A stretch of 11,322 nt of DNA from DASWRT01 sp036403035 (GCA_036403035.1 DASWRT010000285.1:1-11322); one strand, 5' to 3'. Positions 1 to 9,023 are shown, numbered from the stretch's first letter. The notes: a model not told the origin generated them from the sequence alone. Numbers and translations are program-made.

Positions 1-417
1 CACCGGAACGTCATCCTGACGCGTATCGATCCGGTGCGCCTGAAGGCGGCGCTGGGCGTCCTGCCCGCCGTCACCGAAGTGACGGTCGAGCGGAAGGCGA
101 ATGACGCCGCCGATGCGGCTCCCGGTTTCGTCTTCCGCCGCGCGGCGGAAAACACGGCGGCAGCGCAGCAGGTGCTCTACAGGCTGGCGCCCCCGGCCGG
201 AGCGGACGGCGGCGCGGCGGCGCAGCAGCAGCAGCAGCCGGAGGAGCGCTACGGCACGATCACGATCCCGCCCGGCGCCGCGTCCGTGAGCGTCACCCTC
301 CGGGATCTCCTGGCGGACCGGCCCGACCTCCAAGGATCGGCGCTGCACGGCGCCCTCTCGGTCGTGCCGAACGGGAACGACTACACGGTCGGCGGTCACG
401 ACGCCGCGGTTTTCTGA
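1..417 (+). CDS. C-terminal part of a Calx-beta-like repeat protein (5' end outside window)
   Basis: The frame is open from base 1 to a TGA at 415-417, giving 138 residues of a protein whose start lies upstream. A GTG at 34 could be proposed as a start, but the frame is equally protein-like before it, so I treat the gene as truncated by the window edge. The stretch YGTITIPPGAASVSVTL followed by a short acidic/leucine segment and then NDYTVGGHDAAVF resembles the strand pattern of Calx-beta-type domains, which usually occur as tandem Ca-binding beta-sandwiches in secreted or surface proteins. A run of five glutamines precedes it (positions 223-237). The protein ends directly after this domain with no membrane anchor or sorting motif visible. 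Family assignment rests on this one degenerate module and is inference; cellular location is not shown here. Confidence 0.5.
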   Translation, partial: HRNVILTRIDPVRLKAALGVLPAVTEVTVERKANDAADAAPGFVFRRAAENTAAAQQVLYRLAPPAGADGGAAAQQQQQPEERYGTITIPPGAASVSVTLRDLLADRPDLQGSALHGALSVVPNGNDYTVGGHDAAVF

Positions 418-499
418 CCGTAGGCGCCGTCAAGCAGACCTTGCACGACCGGGCGCCGAGCCGCATCTTCCGGCGAACGAACATTGGGGTGCGGTGCCC

Positions 500-1492
500 A
501 TGCAGAACATTTCCGTCGTCGTGCCGACGTTCAACCGCGGCGCGCTGATCGCCGACACGCTGCGCTCGATCCTCGCGCAGAGCAGCCCCGCCGACGAGGT
601 GATCGTCGTCGACGACGGGTCGACCGACGACACGGCCGATGTCGTCGGGCGCTTCGGCGACGCCGTGCGGTATCTCCGCATCCCGAATTCCGGCGTCCAG
701 GTCGCCCGCAACACCGGGATCGACGCGGCGCGGCACGACCGGGTCGCGCTCTGCGACAGCGACGATCTCTGGGAGCCCGACCACCTCGCCCGGCAACGCG
801 CGCTGATCGCGGCGGCGCCGGATCTGGAGTTCACCTTCTCCAACTTCCGCATCTTCCGCGGCGGCGACGGCGGCGATGTCGAGCCGGTCGCGAAGTTCGA
901 CCGCGCGCCTGAGGGGTGGTGGACCGGGATCGTCGAGCGCCGCCTGCCGGAGGGCTGGCTGCTGAGAGACAGCTTCGTCGGCGCGAGCTTCGTCTTCTTC
1001 CCGATCTTCCCGTCGGCGACGATGCTGACGAAAAGCCTGTTCGACCGCGCGGGCCGCTACGATGCCGGCCAGCGCGGCAACAGCGTCGAGGACGGCGAGT
1101 TCACCACCCGCTGCCTGTTCCGCGCGCGGGCGGGCGCCGTGCCGGACGCCACGGTGCGCATCCGCAAGCATGCCGGCAACGTCTCGGGCGACAAGGTGCG
1201 CGTCCTCGCCGACGAGGTCGCCGCGCTCGAACACATCCTGCGGTCCTTTCCGGAGGCCCGCCCCTACCGCCCGATCATCGCCGAGCAGATCGTTCGGCGC
1301 AGCATCCAGGGCTGCCACGCCGCGTTCGCGGCGGGGGACTACGCGCTGCTGCGGCGCATGATCCGGAACGTACCGCTGCGCCGGCGGGCGCCGAGGTTGC
1401 ACGCCAAGCACCTCATCGCCACGCTGCCGGATCCGGTGGCGCGGCGGCTCGGCCGCGCCGCCGAGTCCCCGGCGGAGAGGCGCACCGCATAG
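500..1492 (+). CDS. Family 2 glycosyltransferase
   Basis: A 330-residue GT-A fold enzyme expected to move a sugar from a nucleotide-sugar donor to an acceptor such as a surface polysaccharide or lipid. The N-terminus is the classic family-2 opening (ISVVVPTFNR), followed by VVDDGSTDDT with the nucleotide-binding Asp pair D38-D39, then CDSDDLW with the metal-binding D86-x-D88 and W91, and SVEDGEF with E197-D198, the usual position of the catalytic acid. No convincing transmembrane helix is seen, so it is probably cytosolic or membrane-peripheral. The Arg-rich C-terminus (residues about 270-330) is unassigned. I chose ATG 500 because GGGG at 486-489 is spaced 10 bases from it; a GTG at 494 would add two residues. 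Substrate cannot be read from sequence. Neighbours give little help: a possible surface protein upstream and a PAP2 membrane protein downstream would fit envelope metabolism. Confidence 0.9.
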   Translation: MQNISVVVPTFNRGALIADTLRSILAQSSPADEVIVVDDGSTDDTADVVGRFGDAVRYLRIPNSGVQVARNTGIDAARHDRVALCDSDDLWEPDHLARQRALIAAAPDLEFTFSNFRIFRGGDGGDVEPVAKFDRAPEGWWTGIVERRLPEGWLLRDSFVGASFVFFPIFPSATMLTKSLFDRAGRYDAGQRGNSVEDGEFTTRCLFRARAGAVPDATVRIRKHAGNVSGDKVRVLADEVAALEHILRSFPEARPYRPIIAEQIVRRSIQGCHAAFAAGDYALLRRMIRNVPLRRRAPRLHAKHLIATLPDPVARRLGRAAESPAERRTA

Positions 1493-1534
1493 CAGCCATC
1501 GCTTACCCCTTTAGGATCAGCACTGAAACTAAAC

Positions 1535-1553
1535 TGCAACGCTTGCGTTACCG
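1535..1553. promoter_or_regulatory. Small palindrome in the GT2-PAP2 gap
   Basis: Within the 121-base gap the segment 1503-1550 is locally AT-richer than its surroundings and contains AACGC-TT-GCGTT (1538-1549), a perfect 12-bp interrupted palindrome with partial extension outward. It lies 65 bases before the PAP2 start and could be an operator. No good -35/-10 pair was found beside it, so this is weak; palindromes of this size arise by chance. Confidence 0.2.
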
Positions 1554-1613
1554 CGGGGCATACGGGCGCCGGACGGCTCCCGTGCATGGGCGGGTTCGAA
1601 CGTGGGTGCTGCC

Positions 1614-2477
1614 ATGGATCTCGATTTCACGATCTTTCATTACCTGAACGGTTTCGCCGGCCGCTGGTACGGGCTCGACCTGTTCTTCGCGATGGAGGAA
1701 GACAACAACCTCCTGAAGGGCGCGCTCTTCGTCGCCGGGTTCGTGTGGTTTTGGTGCCATCCCGCGCCGGGACGCCAGCACCGCCGGATCGCGATCATCA
1801 ACACGATGCCGTCGGTCTTCGTCGCGCTGGTCCTGAACCGCGCGCTCGCCGTCAGCCTGCCCTTCCGGCAGCGCCCGATGTACGATCCGTCGATCCTTTT
1901 CAACGACCCGCACGTCGACGTCGTCGTGCACTACAACCTGGAGAACTGGACCAGCTTCCCGAGCGACACCGCGACCTTCTTCTTCGCCCTGGTCGCCGGG
2001 TTCTGGCTGGTCTCCCGCCGCGCCGCGATCGGCTACGGCCTCTACTCGCTGCTCTTCATCTGCACGACGAGAATCTATCTCGGCGTCCACTGGCCGAGCG
2101 ACATCATCGTCGGCGCACTGATCGGCTTCGTGACCACGCTCGGCGTCCACGCCCTGCTGCGCGACCGGCTCGCCCGCCCGGTGCTGCGGCTGGAGCAGCG
2201 GCAGCCGCACTGGATGTACATGCTCGCCTTCTTCGCCGCCTTCGAGGTCGGCGCGATGCTGGAGGACATCCGCCGGTTGCAGCACGGATTGCTGGTGTCG
2301 TTGGTCCGCGATCTCAACACCTATATGCACACGTCACCGAAGGCTGCTTTCTCGAGCTTGAGCGTGCTGGCCGGCGCCGTCTGCCTGACCGCCGCGCTGC
2401 TCCTGCTGCGCCGGCGCCGCGAACGGCCGCTCGCTCGCCGCGTTTCGGACGAGATGTCGGAGAACGCGATCCGATAG
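1614..2477 (+). CDS. PAP2-superfamily membrane phosphatase-like protein
   Basis: A 287-residue polytopic membrane protein of the PAP2 (type 2 phosphatidic acid phosphatase) superfamily, whose members dephosphorylate lipid phosphates such as undecaprenyl diphosphate or phosphatidate at the membrane. Motif 1 appears as LPFRQRP (residues about 83-89) in the variant form without the usual lysine. Motif 2 is SFPSDT (114-119), where the normal PSGH/PSDH histidine is Thr119. Motif 3 is R153-IYLG-V-H159-WPS-D163, so the nucleophilic His and its Asp partner are intact. Hydrophobic helices flank these motifs, and two more follow at about 200-225 and 243-262 before an Arg-rich tail. ATG 1614 gives the PAP2-like start MDLDFTIFHYLN; a GTG at 1602 would add four residues, and neither has a strong Shine-Dalgarno. 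The altered motif 2 makes enzyme activity uncertain. Substrate unknown. Confidence 0.85.
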   Translation: MDLDFTIFHYLNGFAGRWYGLDLFFAMEEDNNLLKGALFVAGFVWFWCHPAPGRQHRRIAIINTMPSVFVALVLNRALAVSLPFRQRPMYDPSILFNDPHVDVVVHYNLENWTSFPSDTATFFFALVAGFWLVSRRAAIGYGLYSLLFICTTRIYLGVHWPSDIIVGALIGFVTTLGVHALLRDRLARPVLRLEQRQPHWMYMLAFFAAFEVGAMLEDIRRLQHGLLVSLVRDLNTYMHTSPKAAFSSLSVLAGAVCLTAALLLLRRRRERPLARRVSDEMSENAIR

Positions 2478-2645
2478 CCGGGAACCGCCGCCCCTGCGTG
2501 CGACGGAGACACGCTCCTCACGATCCCCGTCGCCGCCGCCCATGTCACGCCACGCTGCGGCGGGACTGCGGCGCTGCGCAAGGTGTTGGTGTTCGGCAGC
2601 ACCTGCTTCGCCGACGTCGCGGGGCTGATCTGGACCGCGAGCTGA
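2478..2645 (+). other. Coding-like open stretch directly in frame after the PAP2 stop
   Basis: After the PAP2 TAG (2475-2477) the same frame stays open for 55 codons to a TGA at 2643-2645. By my count about 89% of third positions are G or C, as in real genes here, and the end reads like a protein (KVLVFGSTCFADVAGLIWTAS). There is no ATG in the frame and no credible ribosome site, so it is not an obvious independent gene. It could be a decayed gene remnant, a former PAP2 tail cut off by a nonsense mutation, or a chance open frame in GC-rich DNA. The remaining bases up to the kinase start (2646-2759) show nothing beyond its ribosome binding site. Confidence 0.25.
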
Positions 2646-2759
2646 GGCCGGCATGGAAGCGACGCCGTATCGACGACACCCGCACTGCACTGCGCCGCGG
2701 CGGCTGCGTGGACGCATTGTGCCGTCCCACCGCCGGGCCGCCGAAGCGGAGCGCCCGCG

Positions 2760-5750
<2,991 letters not shown>

Positions 5751-5764
5751 CAATAAAGGGAGAG

Positions 5765-5880
5765 TAGAAAACAACGTTCGAACCACCAAGCCATCAAGAC
5801 ATCAAGACATCAAGGCGTGCGGCGCGCGCGATAAGCATCTCGGCGCTCTTTTTGTCTTGGTGGTTCAAACGTTTTTTCTA
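5765..5880. terminator. Long inverted repeat between convergent genes; likely bidirectional terminator
   Basis: The left arm at 5765-5790 and the right arm at 5856-5880 are reverse complements over about 25 bases with one mismatch and one extra base; both contain GAACCACCAAG (or its complement) and end in A/T runs (T6 at 5872-5877 on the + strand; T-rich on the other strand too). The loop is about 65 bases and partly extends the stem. It sits 14 bases past the kinase stop and 39 bases past the thioesterase stop, so it can end transcription from both sides. The sequence style also suggests a dispersed intergenic repeat rather than a one-off terminator. Confidence 0.65.
5785..5816. repeat. 8-bp tandem repeat, unit ATCAAGAC
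   Basis: Units at 5793-5800 and 5801-5808 are identical, 5809-5816 differs at one base, and 5785-5792 differs at two. The array begins inside the left arm of the inverted repeat and continues into its loop, so the arm seems to be built from the same unit (ACCAAG/ATCAAG). It is too short and lacks spacers, so it is not a CRISPR array. Confidence 0.7.
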
Positions 5881-5919
5881 GTCTGCGGCGCCTCACGGCG
5901 ATGGCCGGAGCGCTCTCGT

Positions 5920-6327
5920 TCAACGCGGCTCCAGGACCATCTGCGTTTGCGTGACCAGGGCCACCGCCCTTCCGCCCTGCAACGTCACGCGCGTCTGCCA
6001 AACCATGGTGCGCCGTCCGCGATGCACGGGCGTGCATTCTCCGACGAGGATCGAGCCCACTGGGGCCGGTCCGAGAAAATTCGTCTTCGACTCGATCGTC
6101 GTGGTGCCCGCCGCCTCGTCGGGCAGGTTGAGGATCGTGGCGTACGCTCCGAGCGTGTCGGCGAAAGCCATGATCGCGCCGCCGTGCAGAACGGCCGGTC
6201 GGGTGCACAGCTCCTCGCGAACGGTCAGCTCGGCCGTTACGCAGTCCGGCGACGCGCTCAGCAGCCGGACGGCCAGCAGCTCGGCGAAAGGCAGCGCCAA
6301 TTGTTGCAGACGCTCCAGCTCACCCAT
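5920..6327 (-). CDS. PaaI-family hotdog thioesterase
   Basis: A 135-residue single hotdog-fold protein, the usual length for PaaI/YbgC-like acyl-CoA thioesterases that hydrolyse acyl- or aryl-CoA thioesters in the cytosol. The signature helix is LHGGAIMAFADTLGAYA with H48-G49-G50 and D57, the position of the catalytic acid in PaaI-type enzymes. It is followed by TIESKTNFLGPAPVG, the central strand that builds the substrate tunnel, and a last strand VALVTQTQMVLEPR. The frame stays open upstream to 6474, but the ATG at 6327 is preceded by AGGAG with a 7-base spacer and gives the family-typical N-terminus, so I chose it. It converges with the kinase gene and is separated from the next gene upstream on its strand by a palindromic element, so it is probably transcribed alone. 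The substrate is unknown; paa genes are not seen nearby, so a phenylacetate role is not supported. Confidence 0.88.
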   Translation of the reverse strand: MGELERLQQLALPFAELLAVRLLSASPDCVTAELTVREELCTRPAVLHGGAIMAFADTLGAYATILNLPDEAAGTTTIESKTNFLGPAPVGSILVGECTPVHRGRRTMVWQTRVTLQGGRAVALVTQTQMVLEPR

Positions 6328-6334
6328 GGCCGTT

Positions 6335-6339
6335 CTCCT
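6335..6339 (-). promoter_or_regulatory. Shine-Dalgarno of the thioesterase gene
   Basis: AGGAG on the - strand lies 7 bases before the ATG at 6327. It decides the start: upstream in-frame starts up to 6474 would add about 49 residues not expected for the family. Confidence 0.75.
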
Positions 6340-6497
6340 GGCAGCGAGGTTCGGCAGATCTTCGGCGCTGCGGATAAACCGCGCAATGACCTCGGAGGTA
6401 ATGCGGAGAGCCTGCCGTGCGGCAGGCGAGGAATGCGGGCTACTGCGAATTGTGTTCGGGTTCGGCGGCTGCATTTCGCGGGTTCCCCGCCTCGCCG

Positions 6498-6563
6498 CTC
6501 TCCCGCAAGGGGGAAGGGAGAAAACTGAACGCTTTCACAGCCCTCCCCTCTTGCGGGGGAGGG
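6498..6563. repeat. Paired C/G-rich palindromes (REP-like element)
   Basis: Two roughly 23-base C/G-rich modules lie 20 bases apart (6498-6520 and 6541-6563). The second is a perfect 8-bp stem (CCCTCCCC/GGGGAGGG) around a 7-base loop; the first has a 5-bp stem (CTCCC/GGGAG). They are also inverted copies of each other around the shared core CCGCAAG/CTTGCGG (about 18 of 22 bases pair). This bipartite layout is typical of REP/BIME-like intergenic repeats in alphaproteobacteria. Lying 63 bases past the stop of the pentapeptide gene, it could also end or stabilise that transcript. Nothing else is recognisable in the 298-base gap 6328-6625. Confidence 0.65.
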
Positions 6564-6625
6564 TTGGATGGGGAGTTCCGGCGCGATGCCGGCCCTTGTC
6601 GTTCCAAGCTCGATCGGAAACCGGC

Positions 6626-8023
6626 CTACCGCCGGATCCGGTTGCCCGCGACGAAGCCGAACAGGCCGACCAGCGCGATGCCGACCGCGCCCTCGATGCC
6701 GCCGATGAAGTAGACGGTCGTGCTCGCCGGCTTCACGTCCAGCATGTCGGGCGGCCCGGTTTCGGTCATCGTCAGCAGGGTGTAGGTCAGCACCTCGCGG
6801 AGGCTGTAGACCGGCTGCCGTTTCGATGTCCCGTCCGGCGTGTCGGCCGGCCGCACGAGGCTGCCCGTCGCCCAATAGAAAGCGGCGAACAGCAGGTAGG
6901 TGACGAGAAGAGCGCGCAGCACGCGCGTCAGGCTCTCGCCGTAGTCGCAAAGCCATTCGACGAAGACGTCGCCGGCATAAGTCGCGGCATGCCGTACCGC
7001 GGCACGCCAGTTGCCGGTTCCCACTGCCTCGGTTGCCAGCCGCCGCTCGTGCAGCTTCCCCATGCGCCGGCTCTTCCGGTACGCCCAGCTCGCGCCCTCG
7101 GAGTCGCCGAGACTGCGGAAATTGGGCTCCAGCGCGAGATAGCCAAGGCGCGCGTGTTCGTAATCCCCGGCGATCTCTTCGCCGATCGCGCCGCCGAGCT
7201 GTTCGCGGCGGAACCGCGTCCGTTCCAGCCATGCGCCGGACAGGAACGCGTTCGTCAGGTCGCAGGTCGCAAGCGTCACGCCGGCCAGATGCGCGTCGCG
7301 GAGATCGGCGCCAGCGAGATTGGCGCCACTCAGGGTCGCGCCCTGGAGATTGGCGCCCGAGAGGTCGGCGCCGCTCAGATCCGCCTTCTTCAGCGTCGCC
7401 GCCTGGAGATCGGCGCCGGCCAGCACGGCGCCTGCGAGCGCCGCTTCGTCCAGCCGGGCGCCCCGGAACACGGCATCGCGCGCCTCGGCCTTCCGAAGCG
7501 TCGCGCCCCAGAGGTCCGCGCCTTCAAAATCCGCGTCGTCGGCGACGCTGCCCTCGAAATTGGCGAATCGCAGCGTCGCCCGCGTGAAGGACGCATCCTC
7601 CAGCATGGCGCCGGCGAAGTTCGCTTCTCCGGCACGCGCGTCGGCGAAGCACGCCGCGATCATGTCGGCGTCGCGAAAGTCCGCCTGCTCCGCCGACGCC
7701 CCCGCGAACGACGCCGAGCCGAGCACCGCTCCGGCGAACCTCGCGGCGCCCACGTCGCAGCCGGCGAAGATCGCATAGCGCAGGCTGGCGCCGGAAAGAT
7801 CGGCCGCTCTGAGCCTGTCGCCGGCGCCGCTCAAATTGACCCTGTCGAGCATCGGGCGCGCATCGTCCGCTGCCGGCCGGGGTATCGTCAGGCGCCGCTG
7901 CGGATCGCGCTCGGCGCGGTCGAGGAGCAGTTCCGTTCGGCGTTGCGGCGTCGCCTCCGCAAGCGCAGCAAGAAAGCCCGACGCGTCCGGCGCCTCAGCC
8001 GCATCGTCGTTCTCCCGCGGCAT
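6626..8023 (-). CDS. Pentapeptide-repeat protein with C-terminal two-helix channel-like membrane domain
   Basis: A 465-residue protein with three parts. A polar N-terminal region (1-60) is followed by about 40 pentapeptide repeats of the A(D/N)Lxx type (about 62-270, for example ADLSGADLSGANLQGATL), which fold into a right-handed square beta-helix. Next comes a charged linker with LEPNFRSLGDSEGASWAYRKSRRM (written here in part: residues about 297-320), then two membrane helices (about 366-387 and 435-460) around a segment YSLREVLTYTLLTMTETGPPDM. That order mimics a two-helix ion channel with a pore loop, yet the potassium filter TVGYGD is absent. I chose ATG 8023 because GGAGG lies 8 bases upstream; an ATG at 8113 would add 30 poorly structured residues and has no ribosome site. 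It follows the sigma-factor gene on the same strand (116 bases apart), so they may be cotranscribed. Function unknown; a membrane scaffold, channel or sensor are all possible. Confidence 0.85.
   Translation of the reverse strand: MPRENDDAAEAPDASGFLAALAEATPQRRTELLLDRAERDPQRRLTIPRPAADDARPMLDRVNLSGAGDRLRAADLSGASLRYAIFAGCDVGAARFAGAVLGSASFAGASAEQADFRDADMIAACFADARAGEANFAGAMLEDASFTRATLRFANFEGSVADDADFEGADLWGATLRKAEARDAVFRGARLDEAALAGAVLAGADLQAATLKKADLSGADLSGANLQGATLSGANLAGADLRDAHLAGVTLATCDLTNAFLSGAWLERTRFRREQLGGAIGEEIAGDYEHARLGYLALEPNFRSLGDSEGASWAYRKSRRMGKLHERRLATEAVGTGNWRAAVRHAATYAGDVFVEWLCDYGESLTRVLRALLVTYLLFAAFYWATGSLVRPADTPDGTSKRQPVYSLREVLTYTLLTMTETGPPDMLDVKPASTTVYFIGGIEGAVGIALVGLFGFVAGNRIRR
7214..7843 (-). 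repeat. Period-15 DNA repeat encoding pentapeptide repeats
   Basis: The coding DNA shows a degenerate 15-base periodicity with recurring blocks such as GAGATCGGCGCC on the + strand, most regular at 7300-7430. It reflects five-residue protein repeats and is not a separate element. The low identity of distant units suggests an old array, while the near-identical units at 7310-7385 may be more recent duplications. Confidence 0.75.
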
Positions 8024-8031
8024 CCCGCCCG

Positions 8032-8036
8032 CCTCC
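8032..8036 (-). promoter_or_regulatory. Shine-Dalgarno favouring the 8023 start of the pentapeptide gene
   Basis: GGAGG on the - strand lies 8 bases before the ATG at 8023. The alternative ATGs at 8053 and 8113 have no comparable motif upstream. Confidence 0.55.
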
Positions 8037-8139
8037 GCCGCTTCGCCTCGCATGTCCGGGAGCGGGAGTGCGGGCGGGAGCCGGGCAGCGGTGGGCTTTT
8101 CCGAGCACGGCATGCGCCGTAAGCGCCGTGAGGTTCGGG

Positions 8140-8706
8140 CTATGCCGCCTCGACGCCAGCCGACGCACGCGACGCCGCGACGCTCACGGCGGCCATTTCC
8201 CCCATCAGGACCGCTTCGCCGTCGCGCAGCCCCATCGTCCGGCGCAGCGCCTCGCGGGCCCGCGACAGGCGCGAACGGACCGTGCCGACCGGCACGTTGA
8301 GGACATCAGCCGCCTGTTCATACGACATGCCTTCGAGGCTGATCAGCAGCACCACCTGCCGCTGCTCCTCCGGCAACTTCGCCATCGAGCGGTCGAGATC
8401 GCGCAGTTGCAGGCGGGAACTCTGCGCCGCCTTCGCCGTCAGGACCGAGGCGACTTCGTCGACATCGATGTTGACGCCCTCGCGCACCGCCTTGCGGACC
8501 GTGTTGACGTGGGTGTTGTGCAGGATCGTAAAGAGCCATGCCCGCAGGTCGGTGCCGGGCTGCCAGAGATGCGATTTCGCGACAGCCCGGACCAGGCAAT
8601 CCTGGACCAGATCGTCGGCCCGCACGGTGTCACGGGTCAGGGCACGCGCGTAGCGGCGCAGCCGCGGAATTTGCATTTCGAGTAGCTTGCCGAACTCGGG
8701 AGTCAT
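8140..8706 (-). CDS. ECF-type RNA polymerase sigma factor
   Basis: A 188-residue sigma-70-family factor with only regions 2 and 4, the mark of extracytoplasmic-function sigma factors, which redirect RNA polymerase to stress or envelope genes. Region 2 spans about 12-78 (RYARALTRDTVRADDLVQD, then WQPGTDLRAWLFTILHN), the part that binds core polymerase and melts the -10 box. Region 4 spans about 105-155 (LPEEQRQVVLLISLEGMSYEQAADVL, then VPVGTVRSRLSRAREAL), the helix-turn-helix that reads the -35 box. A short Ala-rich tail follows. I chose ATG 8706 because GAGGT lies 9 bases upstream; a start at 8748 would add 14 residues. It differs from EcfG-type factors in region 4. No anti-sigma factor or NepR-like gene is visible; the next gene on the strand is the pentapeptide membrane protein. 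A perfect TATAAT upstream may mark its promoter. Confidence 0.92.
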   Translation of the reverse strand: MTPEFGKLLEMQIPRLRRYARALTRDTVRADDLVQDCLVRAVAKSHLWQPGTDLRAWLFTILHNTHVNTVRKAVREGVNIDVDEVASVLTAKAAQSSRLQLRDLDRSMAKLPEEQRQVVLLISLEGMSYEQAADVLNVPVGTVRSRLSRAREALRRTMGLRDGEAVLMGEMAAVSVAASRASAGVEAA

Positions 8707-8715
8707 CTTGTTTTG

Positions 8716-8720
8716 ACCTC
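8716..8720 (-). promoter_or_regulatory. Shine-Dalgarno of the sigma-factor gene
   Basis: GAGGT on the - strand lies 9 bases before the ATG at 8706 and argues against the upstream in-frame start at 8748, which would place this motif inside the coding region. Confidence 0.6.
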
Positions 8721-8849
8721 GTGGCTGTCCCACACGGAAAAGTCTCACGGCAAAAAAACGATGACTTCGGCCGATGCTCCACGGTTATTTTGTAAAAATT
8801 TGTTTTTTGGATGCCAGTACTTATCCGACTGTTTTTAACAGAATGTAAA

Positions 8850-8855
8850 ATTATA
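8850..8855 (-). promoter_or_regulatory. Possible -10 box (TATAAT) for the sigma-factor gene
   Basis: A perfect TATAAT reads toward the sigma gene, 143 bases before its start codon. No good -35 hexamer lies 16-18 bases upstream (best ACAAAA/AACAAA), and the region is AT-rich, so chance is a real alternative. Just after it, CTGTT-N3-AACAG (8829-8841) is an interrupted palindrome at about the expected start site, a position suitable for a repressor. Confidence 0.3.
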
Positions 8856-8928
8856 CTCGGCGTTAATAGGATTTTGTTGCTTATCAATTTAAAGGCTATC
8901 GGTTCACTTCGGACTTACCTTTCCAGGC

Positions 8929-8953
8929 GGAACGAAGCGCGGTTACCGGCGTT
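8929..8953 (+). promoter_or_regulatory. EcfG-type general stress response promoter of glgX
   Basis: GGAAC at 8929-8933, exactly 16 bases, then CGTT at 8950-8953. This matches the alphaproteobacterial sigma-EcfG consensus (GGAAC-N16/17-CGTT) without mismatch. It faces glgX, whose ATG is 71 bases past the -10 element, so the expected transcript start near 8960 gives a leader of roughly 65 bases. I see no second copy of the motif in any other promoter-like region of the window. Confidence 0.75.
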
Positions 8954-9023
8954 TCGCAGGCTGGCCCGGCGCAGGAGCGTACGGGTCCTGCACAACCCGA
9001 TATCGCCGTCCTCACGAGGCTCC

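Larger units (their letters stand above)
8707..9023. other. Divergent AT-rich intergenic region between the sigma gene and glgX
   Basis: These 317 bases carry no credible gene. The core 8781-8890 is only about 29% GC by hand count, against a GC-rich window, and has A/T runs (for example 8791-8808). It holds the 5' regions of two divergent genes: a possible housekeeping -10 and a small palindrome for the sigma gene, and the stress promoter for glgX at its right edge. The AT-richness fits a promoter or a nucleoid-protein binding site; no transfer signature is seen. Confidence 0.7.

Noticed and set aside
2541..2627. 28-codon ATG frame between PAP2 and the kinase
   Set aside because: No ribosome site, unusual composition (Arg, Cys and Trp rich), and it conflicts with the more coding-like neighbouring frame.
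5920..6474. Longer 184-residue version of the thioesterase
   Set aside because: The extra 49 residues precede a strong AGGAG-ATG start at 6327, and the family is normally about 135-140 residues.
7214..7843. Regular DNA repeats suggesting a CRISPR or minisatellite
   Set aside because: The 15-base period is in frame with pentapeptide repeats, and there are no unique spacers.
6626..8023. Calling the protein a potassium channel
   Set aside because: The TVGYG selectivity filter is missing, so only a channel-like topology can be claimed.
5951..8122. 723-codon open frame on the + strand
   Set aside because: It runs opposite the thioesterase and pentapeptide genes, and its repetitive EIGA/EVGA pattern is the mirror of the pentapeptide codons. 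Both - strand genes have clear family motifs and ribosome sites.
8140..8706. Naming the sigma factor EcfG because an EcfG promoter lies next to it
   Set aside because: Region 4 does not match the EcfG type as I know it and no NepR/PhyR genes are adjacent; the promoter can be served by an EcfG encoded elsewhere.
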